A stretch of 64,000 bases of DNA from contig NZ_JACCBN010000001.1 in the NCBI RefSeq assembly GCF_013409505.1, positions 3,844,001 through 3,908,000 on the forward strand. The letters run 5' to 3'. The notes below the pieces were generated by a model. That model saw nothing but the letters and a program-made list of their open reading frames with translations. It was not told the origin of the DNA and ran no database searches. How positions within the stretch are numbered: the first letter of the stretch is position 1; the number at the start of each line of letters is the position of its first letter. This DNA is from Actinomycetospora corticicola (GTDB lineage Bacteria > Actinomycetota > Actinomycetes > Mycobacteriales > Pseudonocardiaceae). The position numbers and the translations under genes were made by a program. Below are positions 16,461 to 25,114 of the stretch, piece by piece.

Positions 16461-17672
16461 ATGAGCGGGGCCACGAACACCAAGGACGGGACGGATCTCG
16501 CCGCCGTCGCGCGGGGGGCCTGGGAGTCCCGGCCCGCCCGTCGTCACGAGGACACGAAGGTCGCGGGGGTCGCCGGCGCGATCGCGCGGCGCTACGACCT
16601 GGACCCGACGCTGGTGCGGGTCGCGTTCGTCGTCTGGGCGATCGTCGGTGGCGGTCTCCTGCTCTACCTGCTGGGCTGGCTCGCCCTGCCGGCGGACCCG
16701 GCCGACCCGCCGCGGCGAGACCGGCTCGTCGGCCGGGACCACGGCAGCCCCGTGCTGTTGATCGTCATCACGGCCGTCGTCGGGATCGCGACCGTCGGGA
16801 ACGCCACCGGCGGCCGGGTCGTCACGCTGGTGGGGCTGCTGCTCGCGGCCGTCGCGCTCTACGCCCTGCACACCTCGCGGGCCGCCCTCGGCGTACCGGG
16901 CACGCCCGGCGTGCGCCCGCTCGCCGCGATGGTCGCCGACCTCGGCGAGCCCGTCGCCTGGGACGCGCTCGGCGCCGACCCGAAGGCCTGGGCGTATCCC
17001 GGCCCGACCCCCTATCGGCGTGCTGGCTTGGACCCGGAACCCGTGGTCCGCGAGCCGCGCCGCCGCGGCGTGCTCACCCCCGTCGTCCTCGCACTGGCCC
17101 TGCTCGCGGCCGGGCTCGCCGCGGTCGGGGTGCTGCTCGGCCTCCCCGGCGTGACCGGGGTGTGGATCCCGGCCGCTGCGCTCGCCGTCGTCGGGATCGG
17201 CCTCGTCGTCGCGGGCCTGCGTGGTCGCCCGCGTCGCGGCCTCGTGTTCGTCGCGATCCCGCTGCTCCTCGCCTCCGTGTTCGGGTCCGTCGCCGTGACG
17301 CGTCCCGACTCCGGGTTCACGGGCGACCAGCGCGGGGTGGGCGACCTGGTCGCGACCCCGCTCACGGCCGCGCAGGTCCGGCCCGGCTACCGGACCGGTC
17401 TCGGGGACGTCACCCTCGACCTCTCCCGCCTCGCACCCGGAGCGCCGATCAGCACCACGGTCGAGTCCGGCGCCGGGGACGTCACCGTCACCGTGCCCGC
17501 GACCGCCGACGTCACGGTCTCCTGCGAGAACGGCGTCGGGGACGTCGACTGCCTCGGGCGGACCGGCACGGTGACCCGCCTGGTCGACCCCGGGCCCGAC
17601 GGTCCCGGCGGCCAGGTCATCGACCTCACGGTGCGCAACGGCGCGGGCGACCTGGCGGTGCGTCGTGGCTGA
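16461..17672 (+). CDS. PspC domain membrane protein with C-terminal beta-rich domain
   Basis: The 403-residue product has an N-terminal PspC domain (VAGVAGAIARRYDLDPTLVRVAFVVW, then LLLYLLGWLALPA), several further membrane helices to about 290, and an exported C-terminal domain. In that domain glycine-rich GDVTLDL / GAGDVTVTVP / GVGDVDC / GAGDLAVRR units repeat about every 25 residues, as in the beta-helical adhesin-like LiaF/DUF4097 folds. LiaF-type proteins hold back LiaS-type kinases, and the divergent kinase with a PspC domain fits such a membrane-stress circuit. GAGAGGA precedes the ATG. Confidence 0.85.
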   Translation: MSGATNTKDGTDLAAVARGAWESRPARRHEDTKVAGVAGAIARRYDLDPTLVRVAFVVWAIVGGGLLLYLLGWLALPADPADPPRRDRLVGRDHGSPVLLIVITAVVGIATVGNATGGRVVTLVGLLLAAVALYALHTSRAALGVPGTPGVRPLAAMVADLGEPVAWDALGADPKAWAYPGPTPYRRAGLDPEPVVREPRRRGVLTPVVLALALLAAGLAAVGVLLGLPGVTGVWIPAAALAVVGIGLVVAGLRGRPRRGLVFVAIPLLLASVFGSVAVTRPDSGFTGDQRGVGDLVATPLTAAQVRPGYRTGLGDVTLDLSRLAPGAPISTTVESGAGDVTVTVPATADVTVSCENGVGDVDCLGRTGTVTRLVDPGPDGPGGQVIDLTVRNGAGDLAVRRG

Positions 17673-17934
17673 GTCCGGGTACGACCCCCGCGGGTGGGCG
17701 ACGCCCTCCGAGCAGCCCACCATCCACCCCGACGCCGAGCAGCCCGGCACCACGACGAAGGCTCCGCGGCGACGCGACCCGATCGCGCTGCTGGTCGGGC
17801 TCGTCTGTCTCGTCGTCGCGGCGTTCGCCATGGCGAGCCCGGCGACCCTGGTGGCGGTGGACCCGCGCTGGGTGCTGGCGGGAGCCGCCGTCGTGATCGG
17901 CGGCGGTGCGCTGTTGTGCGCTGCGCGCAGGTGA
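17665..17934 (+). CDS. Small two-helix membrane protein
   Basis: The GTG start overlaps the PspC gene by eight bases. The 89-residue product has a Pro-rich N-terminus and two hydrophobic helices (about 42-60 and 66-84). Its last codons (CAARR and the TGA) fall inside a dispersed palindromic repeat, so the present C-terminus may have been set by insertion of that repeat. Function unknown; presumably works with the PspC protein. Confidence 0.65.
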   Translation: MAESGYDPRGWATPSEQPTIHPDAEQPGTTTKAPRRRDPIALLVGLVCLVVAAFAMASPATLVAVDPRWVLAGAAVVIGGGALLCAARR

Positions 17935-17970
17935 GCAGAAAGTGGGCCTATAGCCCCACTTTCTGCTCAC
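17917..17970 (+). repeat. Dispersed stop-codon-associated palindromic repeat, copy 1
   Basis: A conserved block TGCGCTGCGCGCAG is followed by a 16-bp perfect stem (17931-17946 with 17955-17970; GTGAGCAGAAAGTGGG). Two more copies in reverse orientation lie at 22109-22167 and 44456-44513. Here the TGA of the preceding gene is the first part of the stem. Confidence 0.8.
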
Positions 17971-17985
17971 GAGCCCGGAGGGCAC

Positions 17986-19614
17986 ATGCACGTCGACCTG
18001 CACCTGCACGACGCGGCCGTCCTGACCCTCGACGGTGACGGCCTCGGCCGCCCCGCCCGCGGGCTCGCGATCCACGGCGGTCGGGTGCTGGCCGTTCTCG
18101 ACGACGGGTCGCTGCCGACCGGGTGGTCCGCGGACCGGACGGTCGGCTGCGGCGGCGCGACGGTGGTGCCCGGCTTCGGCGACGCCCACAACCACATGGC
18201 GTGGTTCGGGCAGACCCTCGGCGAGATCGACCTCTCGACGGCGCGCTCCCTCGACGAGGTCTATGCCGCCGTCGCGGAACGGGCGGCGACGGCCGGGCCG
18301 GACGAGTTCGTCGTCGGGTCCGGCTACGACGACGTCCGGCTCGGCGGCTCCCCGCACCACGCCGCGCTCGACCGGGCCGCGGGCGGGCGGCCCGTCCGCC
18401 TCCAGCACCGGTCCGGGCACGTGTGCGCCGCGTCGACCGCGGCGTTGCGTCGGGCGGGCATCCTCGGCGGCACCGCGACGGTACCCGAGGGTGGGAAGGT
18501 GGTGCTCGACGACGCGGGCGAACCGACCGGGGTCGTCGAGGAGGCCGCGCAGCCGCTGATCGCCGACCTCATGCGGCCCTACGCGGTCGACGACGTCGCC
18601 GCCGCGCTCGGCCGCGCGTCGCGGGTCTACGCCGAGCAGGGCCTCACCCACGTCACCGAGTGCGGGATCGCCGCCGGGTTCATGGGCCGCACCCCGCGCG
18701 AGCTCGCCGCCTACCAGGCGGCCCGCGACGAGGGTCTGCTCGCGCAGCGGGTGCAGGTCATGCCGGTGGACGCCGCGCTGCACGAGGTGCCGGGCGGGGA
18801 CGGCGTCGGGCTCGACCTCGGGATGCGCACCGGCTTCGGCGACGACCGGCTCCGGCTCGGCCCGATGAAGATCTTCTTCGACGGCGCGTTGAGCTCCCGG
18901 ACCGCCGCGATGAGCGCGCCGTTCGGCGACCGCGACCACGCCGGCTACTACCAGGACGACCCCGAGCACATGCACGCGATGGTCGTCGGCGCCCACCTCG
19001 CGGGGTGGACCGTCGCCGCCCACGCGATCGGCGACCGCGCCGTCGACGCCGCGCTGGACGCCTTCGCCGACGCCCAGGCCCGGCTGCCCCGCCCGACCGT
19101 CCGGCACCGCATCGAGCACGCGGGCGTGGTGACCGACGAGGGCGTCGCACGGTTCGCCGCCCTCGGGGTCACGCCCGTGCCGCAGGCGCGGTTCCTCGTG
19201 GAGATCGGCGACTCGATGGCCACGGCGGTCGGCGACGACCGGGTCGACCTGCTCTACCGGCACGCCGCCTTCCTGCGCGCCGGCGTCCGCGTCCCCGCCT
19301 CGTCCGACCGTCCCTGCGTCGGGGACGGCCACCCGCTGCGCACGATGCAGGCGATGGTGCAGCGCCGCTCGTCGTCGGGACGGCTGATCGGACCCGACGA
19401 GCGCGTCGACCCGGTCACCGCCCTGCGCTCCCTGACCGTCGACACCGCCTGGGTCGCCGGCGACGAGGCCTCCCGCGGCGTCCTCGCCCCGGGCTCCCAC
19501 GCCGACCTGGTGGTGCTCGGCGACGACGTCACCGCGGTCGACCCCGACCGCATCGGCGGCGTCGAGGTCGTGGCCACCATGGTCGGCGGGGAGTGGACCC
19601 ACTCGCGCCTCTGA
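17986..19614 (+). CDS. Amidohydrolase family protein (YtcJ/amidohydrolase 3 type)
   Basis: The 542-residue product has the two-part composite barrel of amidohydrolase_3 proteins. Metal-binding GDAHNHMAW (HxH) is near residue 65, AHAIGDRAVDAALD near 345, and RHRIEHAGVV with a metal His near 372. The C-terminal SSDRPCVGDGHPL replaces the usual GSDxP loop. Members hydrolyse amide or cyclic-amide bonds (formamides, hydantoin-like or N-acyl compounds); the substrate here is unknown. GGAGG sits six bases before the ATG. It is convergent with the flavin monooxygenase gene. Confidence 0.87.
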   Translation: MHVDLHLHDAAVLTLDGDGLGRPARGLAIHGGRVLAVLDDGSLPTGWSADRTVGCGGATVVPGFGDAHNHMAWFGQTLGEIDLSTARSLDEVYAAVAERAATAGPDEFVVGSGYDDVRLGGSPHHAALDRAAGGRPVRLQHRSGHVCAASTAALRRAGILGGTATVPEGGKVVLDDAGEPTGVVEEAAQPLIADLMRPYAVDDVAAALGRASRVYAEQGLTHVTECGIAAGFMGRTPRELAAYQAARDEGLLAQRVQVMPVDAALHEVPGGDGVGLDLGMRTGFGDDRLRLGPMKIFFDGALSSRTAAMSAPFGDRDHAGYYQDDPEHMHAMVVGAHLAGWTVAAHAIGDRAVDAALDAFADAQARLPRPTVRHRIEHAGVVTDEGVARFAALGVTPVPQARFLVEIGDSMATAVGDDRVDLLYRHAAFLRAGVRVPASSDRPCVGDGHPLRTMQAMVQRRSSSGRLIGPDERVDPVTALRSLTVDTAWVAGDEASRGVLAPGSHADLVVLGDDVTAVDPDRIGGVEVVATMVGGEWTHSRL

Positions 19615-19620
19615 CAGAAA

Positions 19621-19663
19621 AGCGTCGTTGCTGTCATCCAGTGGCAGGAATGCCGCATCGTCG
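19621..19663 (-). repeat. 43-bp repeat, left copy of an inverted pair
   Basis: Its reverse complement matches 20910-20952 at 39 of 43 positions. It lies in the 67-bp gap between the convergent amidohydrolase and monooxygenase stops. A small internal hairpin (GTGGCA / TGCCGC) is present. Confidence 0.75.
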
Positions 19664-19681
19664 CAGGTCAGGAACCCGTCG

Positions 19682-20869
19682 TCAGGAACCCGCGATCGCC
19701 GGGACGGGAGCCGCCATCGGCACCCGCGAGCGCCGCGCGGCGAGCCGGGAGAAGCCCGGGACGTTCGACAGCACCCGCAAGGCCGTCGGCGGACCGGTCA
19801 CGCCGGCCGCGTTGCGCTTCGCCGCGGCCCGCTCGATCCGCACCTGCCCCTGTTGCTCCTTCTCGACGCCGGGTCGGCGCCGCCGCTCGAGCTCCGCCGG
19901 GTCCGCGCCGGTGACGACGAGGTTGGCCAGCTCGGCGGCGTCGGCCAGCGCGAGGTTGATGCCGTTGCCGCCGACGGGGCTGACCACGTGCGCGGCGTCG
20001 CCGATCAGCACGAGGCCGGGCTTCGACCACGTGTCGACGGTCGTGATCCGCACGGGCAGCAGGGTCAGGTCGTTCACCGACCGCACCGTCGCGCGGACCC
20101 GGTCGACCAGCCACGGCAGCACGGTGCCCAGCGCGTCGACCAGCGGCTCGACCCCGGCCTCGCGCACCTCGGCGAACGTGCCCGCCGGGATCGACCAGCC
20201 GAGCTGCCACTGCCCCGTGCCCTGGTCGAGCAGGGCGATCGTGCCGCCGGGGCGGGCGAAGAGATCGAGTCCCGACGACGGGGGGTCGTCGTCGTGCTGG
20301 TCCACCGCGGCCCACAGCAGGTCGAGGCTCGCGCCGAGCTCGGTGGCCTCGATGCCCGCAGCGGCTCGGACCTTCGACGAGCGCCCGTCCGACCCGACGA
20401 CGAGGTCGGCCGCGATCTCGTGCGGCTCACCGTCGACGGTGTAGCGGACGCCGGACACGCGCTCGCCGTCGCGGAGGAGGTCGCTGAAGCGCGCCCCCAT
20501 CCGCACGGTCGCGCCGAACCCGGTCGCGCGCTCCGCCAGCCACGGCAGGAACCGGGCCTGCGGGATGAGCGCGTAGAAGGGGAACCGCTTCGAGGCGCCC
20601 CGGTAGTCGACCAGCCGGTAGGTGCGCTCCGGGGTGTGCCAGCGGAACGCGTCCGAGCGGGTGTGCGGCACCTCGGCGAGCAGGTCGGAGGCCAGCCCCA
20701 GATCGTCGAGGTACTCCAGCACCCCGGGCGCGAGGGTGTCACCGCGGAAGCGCCGCGCGAAGTCGTGCCGCGCCTCGAGCAGGGTCACCTCCACCCCGCC
20801 GCGGGCGAGCAGGTACGTCAGGAGCACCCCGCCCGGTCCACCACCGACCACCACCACACGCGTTCCCAT
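19682..20869 (-). CDS. FAD-dependent monooxygenase (PHBH/UbiH-like)
   Basis: The 395-residue class A flavoprotein has the Rossmann motif VVVVGGGPGGVLLTYLLARGG (about 5-25), a DG motif (VVGSDGRSSKVR) and the GD motif GLVLIGDAAHVVSPVGGNGINLALADA. All three bind FAD and NAD(P)H. Such enzymes hydroxylate or epoxidise aromatic or isoprenoid substrates; the substrate is unknown. The gene is bracketed by inverted 43-bp repeats, and its promoter has an imperfect palindrome of the type bound by MarR or PadR regulators, although no such regulator is adjacent. Confidence 0.9.
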   Translation of the reverse strand: MGTRVVVVGGGPGGVLLTYLLARGGVEVTLLEARHDFARRFRGDTLAPGVLEYLDDLGLASDLLAEVPHTRSDAFRWHTPERTYRLVDYRGASKRFPFYALIPQARFLPWLAERATGFGATVRMGARFSDLLRDGERVSGVRYTVDGEPHEIAADLVVGSDGRSSKVRAAAGIEATELGASLDLLWAAVDQHDDDPPSSGLDLFARPGGTIALLDQGTGQWQLGWSIPAGTFAEVREAGVEPLVDALGTVLPWLVDRVRATVRSVNDLTLLPVRITTVDTWSKPGLVLIGDAAHVVSPVGGNGINLALADAAELANLVVTGADPAELERRRRPGVEKEQQGQVRIERAAAKRNAAGVTGPPTALRVLSNVPGFSRLAARRSRVPMAAPVPAIAGS

Positions 20870-20879
20870 GGACCCAGAA

Positions 20880-20900
20880 TATCTCTTGGCGACCAAGATA
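20880..20900 (-). promoter_or_regulatory. Imperfect palindrome before the monooxygenase, candidate operator
   Basis: CTTGG-CGA-CCAAG with partly matching AT-rich flanks (TATCT on one side, ATA on the other) lies ten bases upstream of the ATG. Its composition and spacing resemble MarR/PadR-type operators. The AT-rich segment is unusual for this chromosome. Confidence 0.4.
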
Positions 20901-20909
20901 AAACCGGGT

Positions 20910-20952
20910 CGACGATGTGGCGTTCCTGCCACTGGACGACAGCGACGACGCT
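20910..20952 (+). repeat. 43-bp repeat, right copy of an inverted pair
   Basis: It matches the reverse complement of 19621-19663 at 39 of 43 positions. It lies between the monooxygenase promoter and the end of the aminotransferase gene, so each copy sits just beyond a stop codon. Confidence 0.75.
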
Positions 20953-20971
20953 CCGCTGCCACCAGAGGGAG

Positions 20972-22093
20972 TTACAGCTTCCGCAACCGCAGCAGCGCAT
21001 CCGACAGCACCTCGTCGCGCTTGCAACACGCGAAGCGCACCTGCGTCTCCACCCCGACCGGTGAGGCGTGGAAGACCTGGTTCGGCACCGCCGCGACGCC
21101 GACGCGCGCCGGGAGCGACCGGCAGAACTCCAGCGAGTCGGTCTCCCCGAGCGGGGCGATGTCGGCGGTGACGAAGTAGGAGGCCTTGGAGTGGTAGACC
21201 TCCATGCCCAGGTCGCGCAGGCCGTCGGTGAGCAGGTCGCGCTTGGCCTGCAGCTCGCGACCCATCAGCGCGAACCGCTCCTCGGGCAGCTCCAGCCCGA
21301 CGGCGACGGCGTGCTGCAGCGGCGTCCCGGAGGCGAACGAGAACCACTGCTTGACGCCGAGCACCTTCTCGACCAGCTCGGCCGGTCCGGTCGCCCAGCC
21401 GATCTTCCAGCCGGTCACCGAGAACGTCTTGCCGGCCGAGGACACCGCGATCGTCCGCTCCGCCATCCCCGGCAGCGTGGAGATCGGGATGTGCACCTCG
21501 TCGTCGAAGAGCAGGTGCTCGTAGACCTCGTCGGTGATCACGATCAGGTCGTGCTCGATCGCGACCGCCGCCACGGCCTCGAGCTCGGCCCGCGAGAGCA
21601 CGGCGCCGGTCGGGTTGTGCGGCGAGTTGAGCAGGATGACCTTGGTCCGCTCGGTGACCGCCGCGCGGAGGAGCTCCGGGTCCAGCCGGTAGTCCGGCGC
21701 GCTGATCCGCACCGGCACGAGAGAGGCCCCGACCAGCACGGACGTCGCCTGGTACAGGTCGTAGAACGGCTCGAGGGCGATCACCTCGTCGCCCGGACCG
21801 ACGAGGGCCACCAACGCCGACGACAGGGCCTCCGAGGCCCCCGCACACACCACGACCTGCGACGCCGGATCGAGCTCCAGCCCGTAGAACCGCTTCTGGT
21901 GGGCGCAGATCGCCTCGCGGAGCGCCGGGACCCCGATGGCCGGCGGGTACTGGTTGAGCCCCCGGTGCATCGCGGCGACCGCGGCGTCGACGACCTCCCT
22001 CGGCCCGGGCGTGTCGGGGAAGCCCTGGCCGAGGTTGATCGCGTCGTACTGCACGGCGAGCGCGGACATCTCGGAGAAGATCGTCGTCGCCAC
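20972..22093 (-). CDS. Class I/II PLP-dependent aminotransferase (DapC / kynurenine aminotransferase-like)
   Basis: The fold-type I aminotransferase of 373 residues has LGQGFPDTPGP near the start, cofactor-contacting AGASEALSSALVAL, substrate-binding NSPHNPTGAVLS, ITDEVYEHL, and the PLP-lysine motif SSAGKTFSVTGWKIGW. Close relatives act as N-succinyldiaminopimelate or methionine/kynurenine aminotransferases. I chose GTG 22093 because CCGGAGGTCA precedes it at ideal spacing. The GTG at 22117 lies inside the right arm of a dispersed palindrome and is an unlikely start. Confidence 0.9.
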   Translation of the reverse strand: MATTIFSEMSALAVQYDAINLGQGFPDTPGPREVVDAAVAAMHRGLNQYPPAIGVPALREAICAHQKRFYGLELDPASQVVVCAGASEALSSALVALVGPGDEVIALEPFYDLYQATSVLVGASLVPVRISAPDYRLDPELLRAAVTERTKVILLNSPHNPTGAVLSRAELEAVAAVAIEHDLIVITDEVYEHLLFDDEVHIPISTLPGMAERTIAVSSAGKTFSVTGWKIGWATGPAELVEKVLGVKQWFSFASGTPLQHAVAVGLELPEERFALMGRELQAKRDLLTDGLRDLGMEVYHSKASYFVTADIAPLGETDSLEFCRSLPARVGVAAVPNQVFHASPVGVETQVRFACCKRDEVLSDALLRLRKL

Positions 22094-22108
22094 GGTGACC
22101 TCCGGTCG

Positions 22109-22167
22109 GGTGAGCACTTCGAGGGGCTATAGCACCACTTTCTGCTCACCTGCGCGCAGCGCACCTA
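22109..22167 (-). repeat. Dispersed stop-codon-associated palindromic repeat, copy 2
   Basis: Read in reverse it starts at the TAG of guaA (22165-22167), runs through GTGCGCTGCGCGCAGG, and forms a stem GGTGAGCA (with TGCTCACC) around a looser middle containing GTGGTGCTATAGCCCC. Only the outer eight base pairs and the centre are paired, unlike copy 1. Confidence 0.8.
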
Positions 22168-23733
22168 CTCCCACTCGATCGTCCCCGGCGGCTTGCTGGT
22201 CACGTCGAGCACCACGCGGTTGATCTCCGCGCACTCGTTGGTGATGCGGGTGGAGATCCGCTCCAGCGTCTCGTACGGGACCCGCGTCCAGTCCGCCGTC
22301 ATCGCGTCCTCGCTCGACACCGGACGGATCACCACGGGGTGGCCGTAGGTCCGGCCGTCGCCCTGCACCCCCACCGAGCGGACGTCCGCGAGCAGCACCA
22401 CCGGGCACTGCCAGATCGTGCGGTCCAGCCCGGCGGCGGTGAGCTCCTCGCGGGCGATCGCGTCGGCCCGCCGCAGGGTGGCCAGGCGGTCCGCGGACAC
22501 CGAGCCGATGATCCGGATCGCGAGCCCCGGGCCGGGGAACGGCTGGCGCTGGACGATCGACTCGGGCAGCCCGAGCTCCGCGCCGACCGCCCGCACCTCG
22601 TCCTTGAACAGCGCCCGCAGCGGTTCGACCAGCGAGAACTGCAGGTCGTCGGGCAGGCCGCCGACGTTGTGGTGGGACTTGATGTTCGCCGCCCCGGTGC
22701 CGCCGCCGGATTCGACGACGTCGGGGTAGAGCGTCCCCTGCACGAGGAAGTCGACGCCCTCGCCCTCGGCCAGGTCCCGCGCGGCGCCCTCGAAGGACCG
22801 GATGAACTCCCGGCCGATGATCTTGCGCTTCTCCTCCGGGTCGACCACGTCGGCGAGCTCGCGCAGGAACACCTCCTCGGCGTCCACCGTCACGAGGTCC
22901 ACGCCGGTCGCGGCGACGAAGTCCCGCTCGACCTGGCCCCGCTCGCCCTCGCGCAGCAGGCCGTGGTCGACGAAGACGCACGTGAGCCGGTCGCCGATCG
23001 CGCGCTGCACGAGCGCCGCGGCGACGGCGGAGTCGACCCCGCCGGAGAGCCCGCAGATCGCCCGCCCGCTCGGCCCGACCTGCGCGCGGATCGCCTCGAC
23101 CGTCTCCTCGACGATGTTCGCGGCCGTCCAGTCCGGGCGGATGCCGGCGACGTCGCGCAGGAACCGCTCGAGCACCAGCTGGCCGTGCGGGGAGTGCCCG
23201 ACCTCCGGGTGGTACTGCACGCCGGCCAGGCGCCGGTCGACATCCTCGAAGGCGGCCACCGGGGCGCCGGGCGAGGACGCCGTCGTCGTGAAGCCCTCCG
23301 GCGCGGCCGTGACCCCGTCGCCGTGGCTCATCCACACGGGGTGCGCCTCGGGGATGTCGCCGTGCAGCCGGCCGGCCTCGGTGACCTGCAGCTCGGTCCG
23401 CCCGTACTCCCGGTCGCCGGTGTGGGCCACCGTGCCGCCGAGCGCGGAGGCCATGAGCTGGAAGCCGTAGCAGATGCCGAACACCGGCACGCCGGTCTCG
23501 AAGAGGGCCGGGTCGACGCTCGGCGCGCCCTCGGCGTACACACTGGCCGGCCCTCCGGACAGCACGATCGCCGCCGGGTCCTTGGCCAGCATGTCGTCCA
23601 CCGACGTCGTGTGCGGCACGACCTCGGAGTACACCTGCGCCTCGCGCACCCGCCGGGCGATGAGCTGCGCGTACTGGGCGCCGTAGTCGACGACGAGGAC
23701 GGGGTGCTCACCACTGCTGCTCACGGTCCCCAT
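22165..23733 (-). CDS. guaA: GMP synthase (glutamine-hydrolysing)
   Basis: This enzyme makes GMP from XMP, ATP and glutamine. The N-terminal class I glutamine amidotransferase domain has its Cys in [11 protein letters not shown] (about residue 91) and His-Glu in YHPEVGHSP. The ATP-pyrophosphatase domain has the PP-loop [14 protein letters not shown], and the C-terminal dimerisation domain ends in KPPGTIEWE. The length of 522 is normal. The gene stands with guaB3 and guaB 8 kb away, as in mycobacteria. Confidence 0.97.
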   Translation of the reverse strand: MGTVSSSGEHPVLVVDYGAQYAQLIARRVREAQVYSEVVPHTTSVDDMLAKDPAAIVLSGGPASVYAEGAPSVDPALFETGVPVFGICYGFQLMASALGGTVAHTGDREYGRTELQVTEAGRLHGDIPEAHPVWMSHGDGVTAAPEGFTTTASSPGAPVAAFEDVDRRLAGVQYHPEVGHSPHGQLVLERFLRDVAGIRPDWTAANIVEETVEAIRAQVGPSGRAICGLSGGVDSAVAAALVQRAIGDRLTCVFVDHGLLREGERGQVERDFVAATGVDLVTVDAEEVFLRELADVVDPEEKRKIIGREFIRSFEGAARDLAEGEGVDFLVQGTLYPDVVESGGGTGAANIKSHHNVGGLPDDLQFSLVEPLRALFKDEVRAVGAELGLPESIVQRQPFPGPGLAIRIIGSVSADRLATLRRADAIAREELTAAGLDRTIWQCPVVLLADVRSVGVQGDGRTYGHPVVIRPVSSEDAMTADWTRVPYETLERISTRITNECAEINRVVLDVTSKPPGTIEWE

Positions 23734-23772
23734 CGTGCCTCAGCGATGAGTCCGGCCGACCCGGGCGGTCCT

Positions 23773-24416
23773 ATGGTCGTGACCACCGTGACGACCGACC
23801 TCTGGCCCCTCATCCACACCGAGCGTGCCGCGCTCGCCGCCGACCTCGCCACCCTGTCCGACCAGCAGTGGGAGGCCCGCTCGCTGTGTACGGCGTGGAC
23901 GGTCGAGCAGACCGTCGCCCACCTCGTCGCCGGCGCCTCGATCGGCCCGCTCCGATGGTTCCGCAGTGTCCTCGGCGCGCGCGGGAGCTTCGACCGGCAC
24001 AACGCCCGCCGGCTCGCCGAGCACCGCGGCGCCACGTCCGCCGAGACGCTGGCGCGGTTCGGGACCGGGTCGACAGCCGGACGTGCCCGCCGGGGCCAGT
24101 GGAGATGTGGCTCGGCGAGATCGTCGTGCACGGCGCCGACGTCCGGCGCCCCCTCGGGCTGGTCCGGGACGTGCCCGAGTCGACGCTGACCCCGCTCGCG
24201 GCGTTCTTCGCGAAGCAGAACTCCACGGTGCGCAGCCGGTCGACCTCCGAGGGAGTCCGCCTCGCGGCCACCGACGGCCCTTTCTCCGCCGGTCCCGACG
24301 ACGGGCCACCCGTCTCCGGCCCGACTCTCGCGCTGATCATGGCGATGGCCGGCCGCCCTGCGTTCTGCGACGACCTCACCGGCCCAGGCGTCGACGTAAT
24401 CCGCTCCCGCTGCTGA
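23773..24416 (+). pseudogene. Mycothiol-dependent maleylpyruvate isomerase family gene, frameshifted
   Basis: The N-terminal part (WPLIHTERAALAADLATL, SLCTAWTVEQTVAHLVAG) is a DinB-like/mycothiol-dependent isomerase domain with the metal His in VAHL. Near 24056 the frame changes: ETLAR is followed in another frame by VRDRVDSRTCPPGP and then VEMWLGEIVVHGADVRRPLG, which restores the family pattern including the second metal His. A single missing base after GCGCG explains it. The rest continues to TGA 24414-24416. It is either a real recent inactivation or a sequencing error. Confidence 0.75.
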
Positions 24417-24434
24417 GCGGTCCATCGAGATGGC

Positions 24435-24484
24435 GATGTCAGTGGCACGGAGCTCCCTCGGGGGCACCCGATGCCACTGACATC
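24435..24484. terminator. Long hairpin after the mycothiol enzyme gene
   Basis: A 13-bp perfect stem GATGTCAGTGGCA (24435-24447) pairs with 24472-24484 around a 24-nt loop that itself contains GGAGCTCC. Position just past the stop suggests a terminator. The core CAGTGGCA is shared with the 43-bp repeat family. Confidence 0.5.
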
Positions 24485-24674
24485 CGTGGGGCCGTTGCGC
24501 TCCGGCAGCCGCTCATGATCATCGAGCACCCTCGGCGGTGGGCAGGCCCCTCCGACCACCGCAGGTGCTCGCTCGTCGGCGTGGCTGTGTGTCCCGCACA
24601 CGGTCGCGCTGGCACGAGCACGGCGAACACCGCGTTGCGCGCCGCAACGGCCACGACGACGAGGACTGCGCCTC

Positions 24675-24745
24675 CCGACCGTGTGCGCGGCGCAACGGGG
24701 CAGCGAGGCAGGATGACCCCTGCCGACCGTGTGCGCCGCGCAACG
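24675..24745. repeat. Two 23-bp direct repeats, 48 bp apart
   Basis: 24675-24697 and 24723-24745 share the sequence CCGACCGTGTGCGC and onward to CGCAACG with one mismatch. Related fragments (CACACGGTCGCG, GCGTTGCGCGCCGCAACG) lie just upstream. Non-coding; function unknown. Confidence 0.55.
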
Positions 24746-24748
24746 CGC

Positions 24749-25114
24749 TCAGGCCGGCCGGAACACCCCGTCGACGAGGCTCGGCACCACGCTGCTCGTG
24801 TCCAGCTCGGAGGCCACGGCGACATCGTCGGCGAACCCGAGCCCGCTCAGCTCCCGCCCACTCGAACAGGCGCGCATCTCCTCCCCGAGCCGCGGCCGGA
24901 TCGCCGCGAACGCCGCCGCGGCCACGGAAGCCTCCGGGGAGGCACGGCCTCCGACCAGCGTCGACAGCACCGCGCCCGCTCCCCACAGGTCCTCGACGGC
25001 GACACGCAGCCCGCCGACCACCGCGACGTCGGCCCCGGACGCCACCACCGACCCACCGTCGGGCCCCCACTCGCACCGCAGCCGGTACGCCCCCTGGTCA
25101 GCCGAGGACGTCAC
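24749..25114 (-). pseudogene. Internally deleted 2-phosphosulfolactate phosphatase-like (ComB) gene
   Basis: The first 30 codons (YRLRCEWGPDGG, ADVAVV) match the N-terminus of ComB-like proteins. From residue 35 on, the sequence (VEDLWGAGAVLSTLVGG, SPEASVAAAAF, RACSSGRELSGLGFADDVAVASELD, VVPSL) matches the C-terminal third. About 100-120 central residues with the catalytic region are missing, while the reading frame stays open (121 instead of about 230-240 residues). It is probably a non-functional in-frame deletion. Its GTG overlaps the ptsI stop by 17 bases. Confidence 0.65.
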
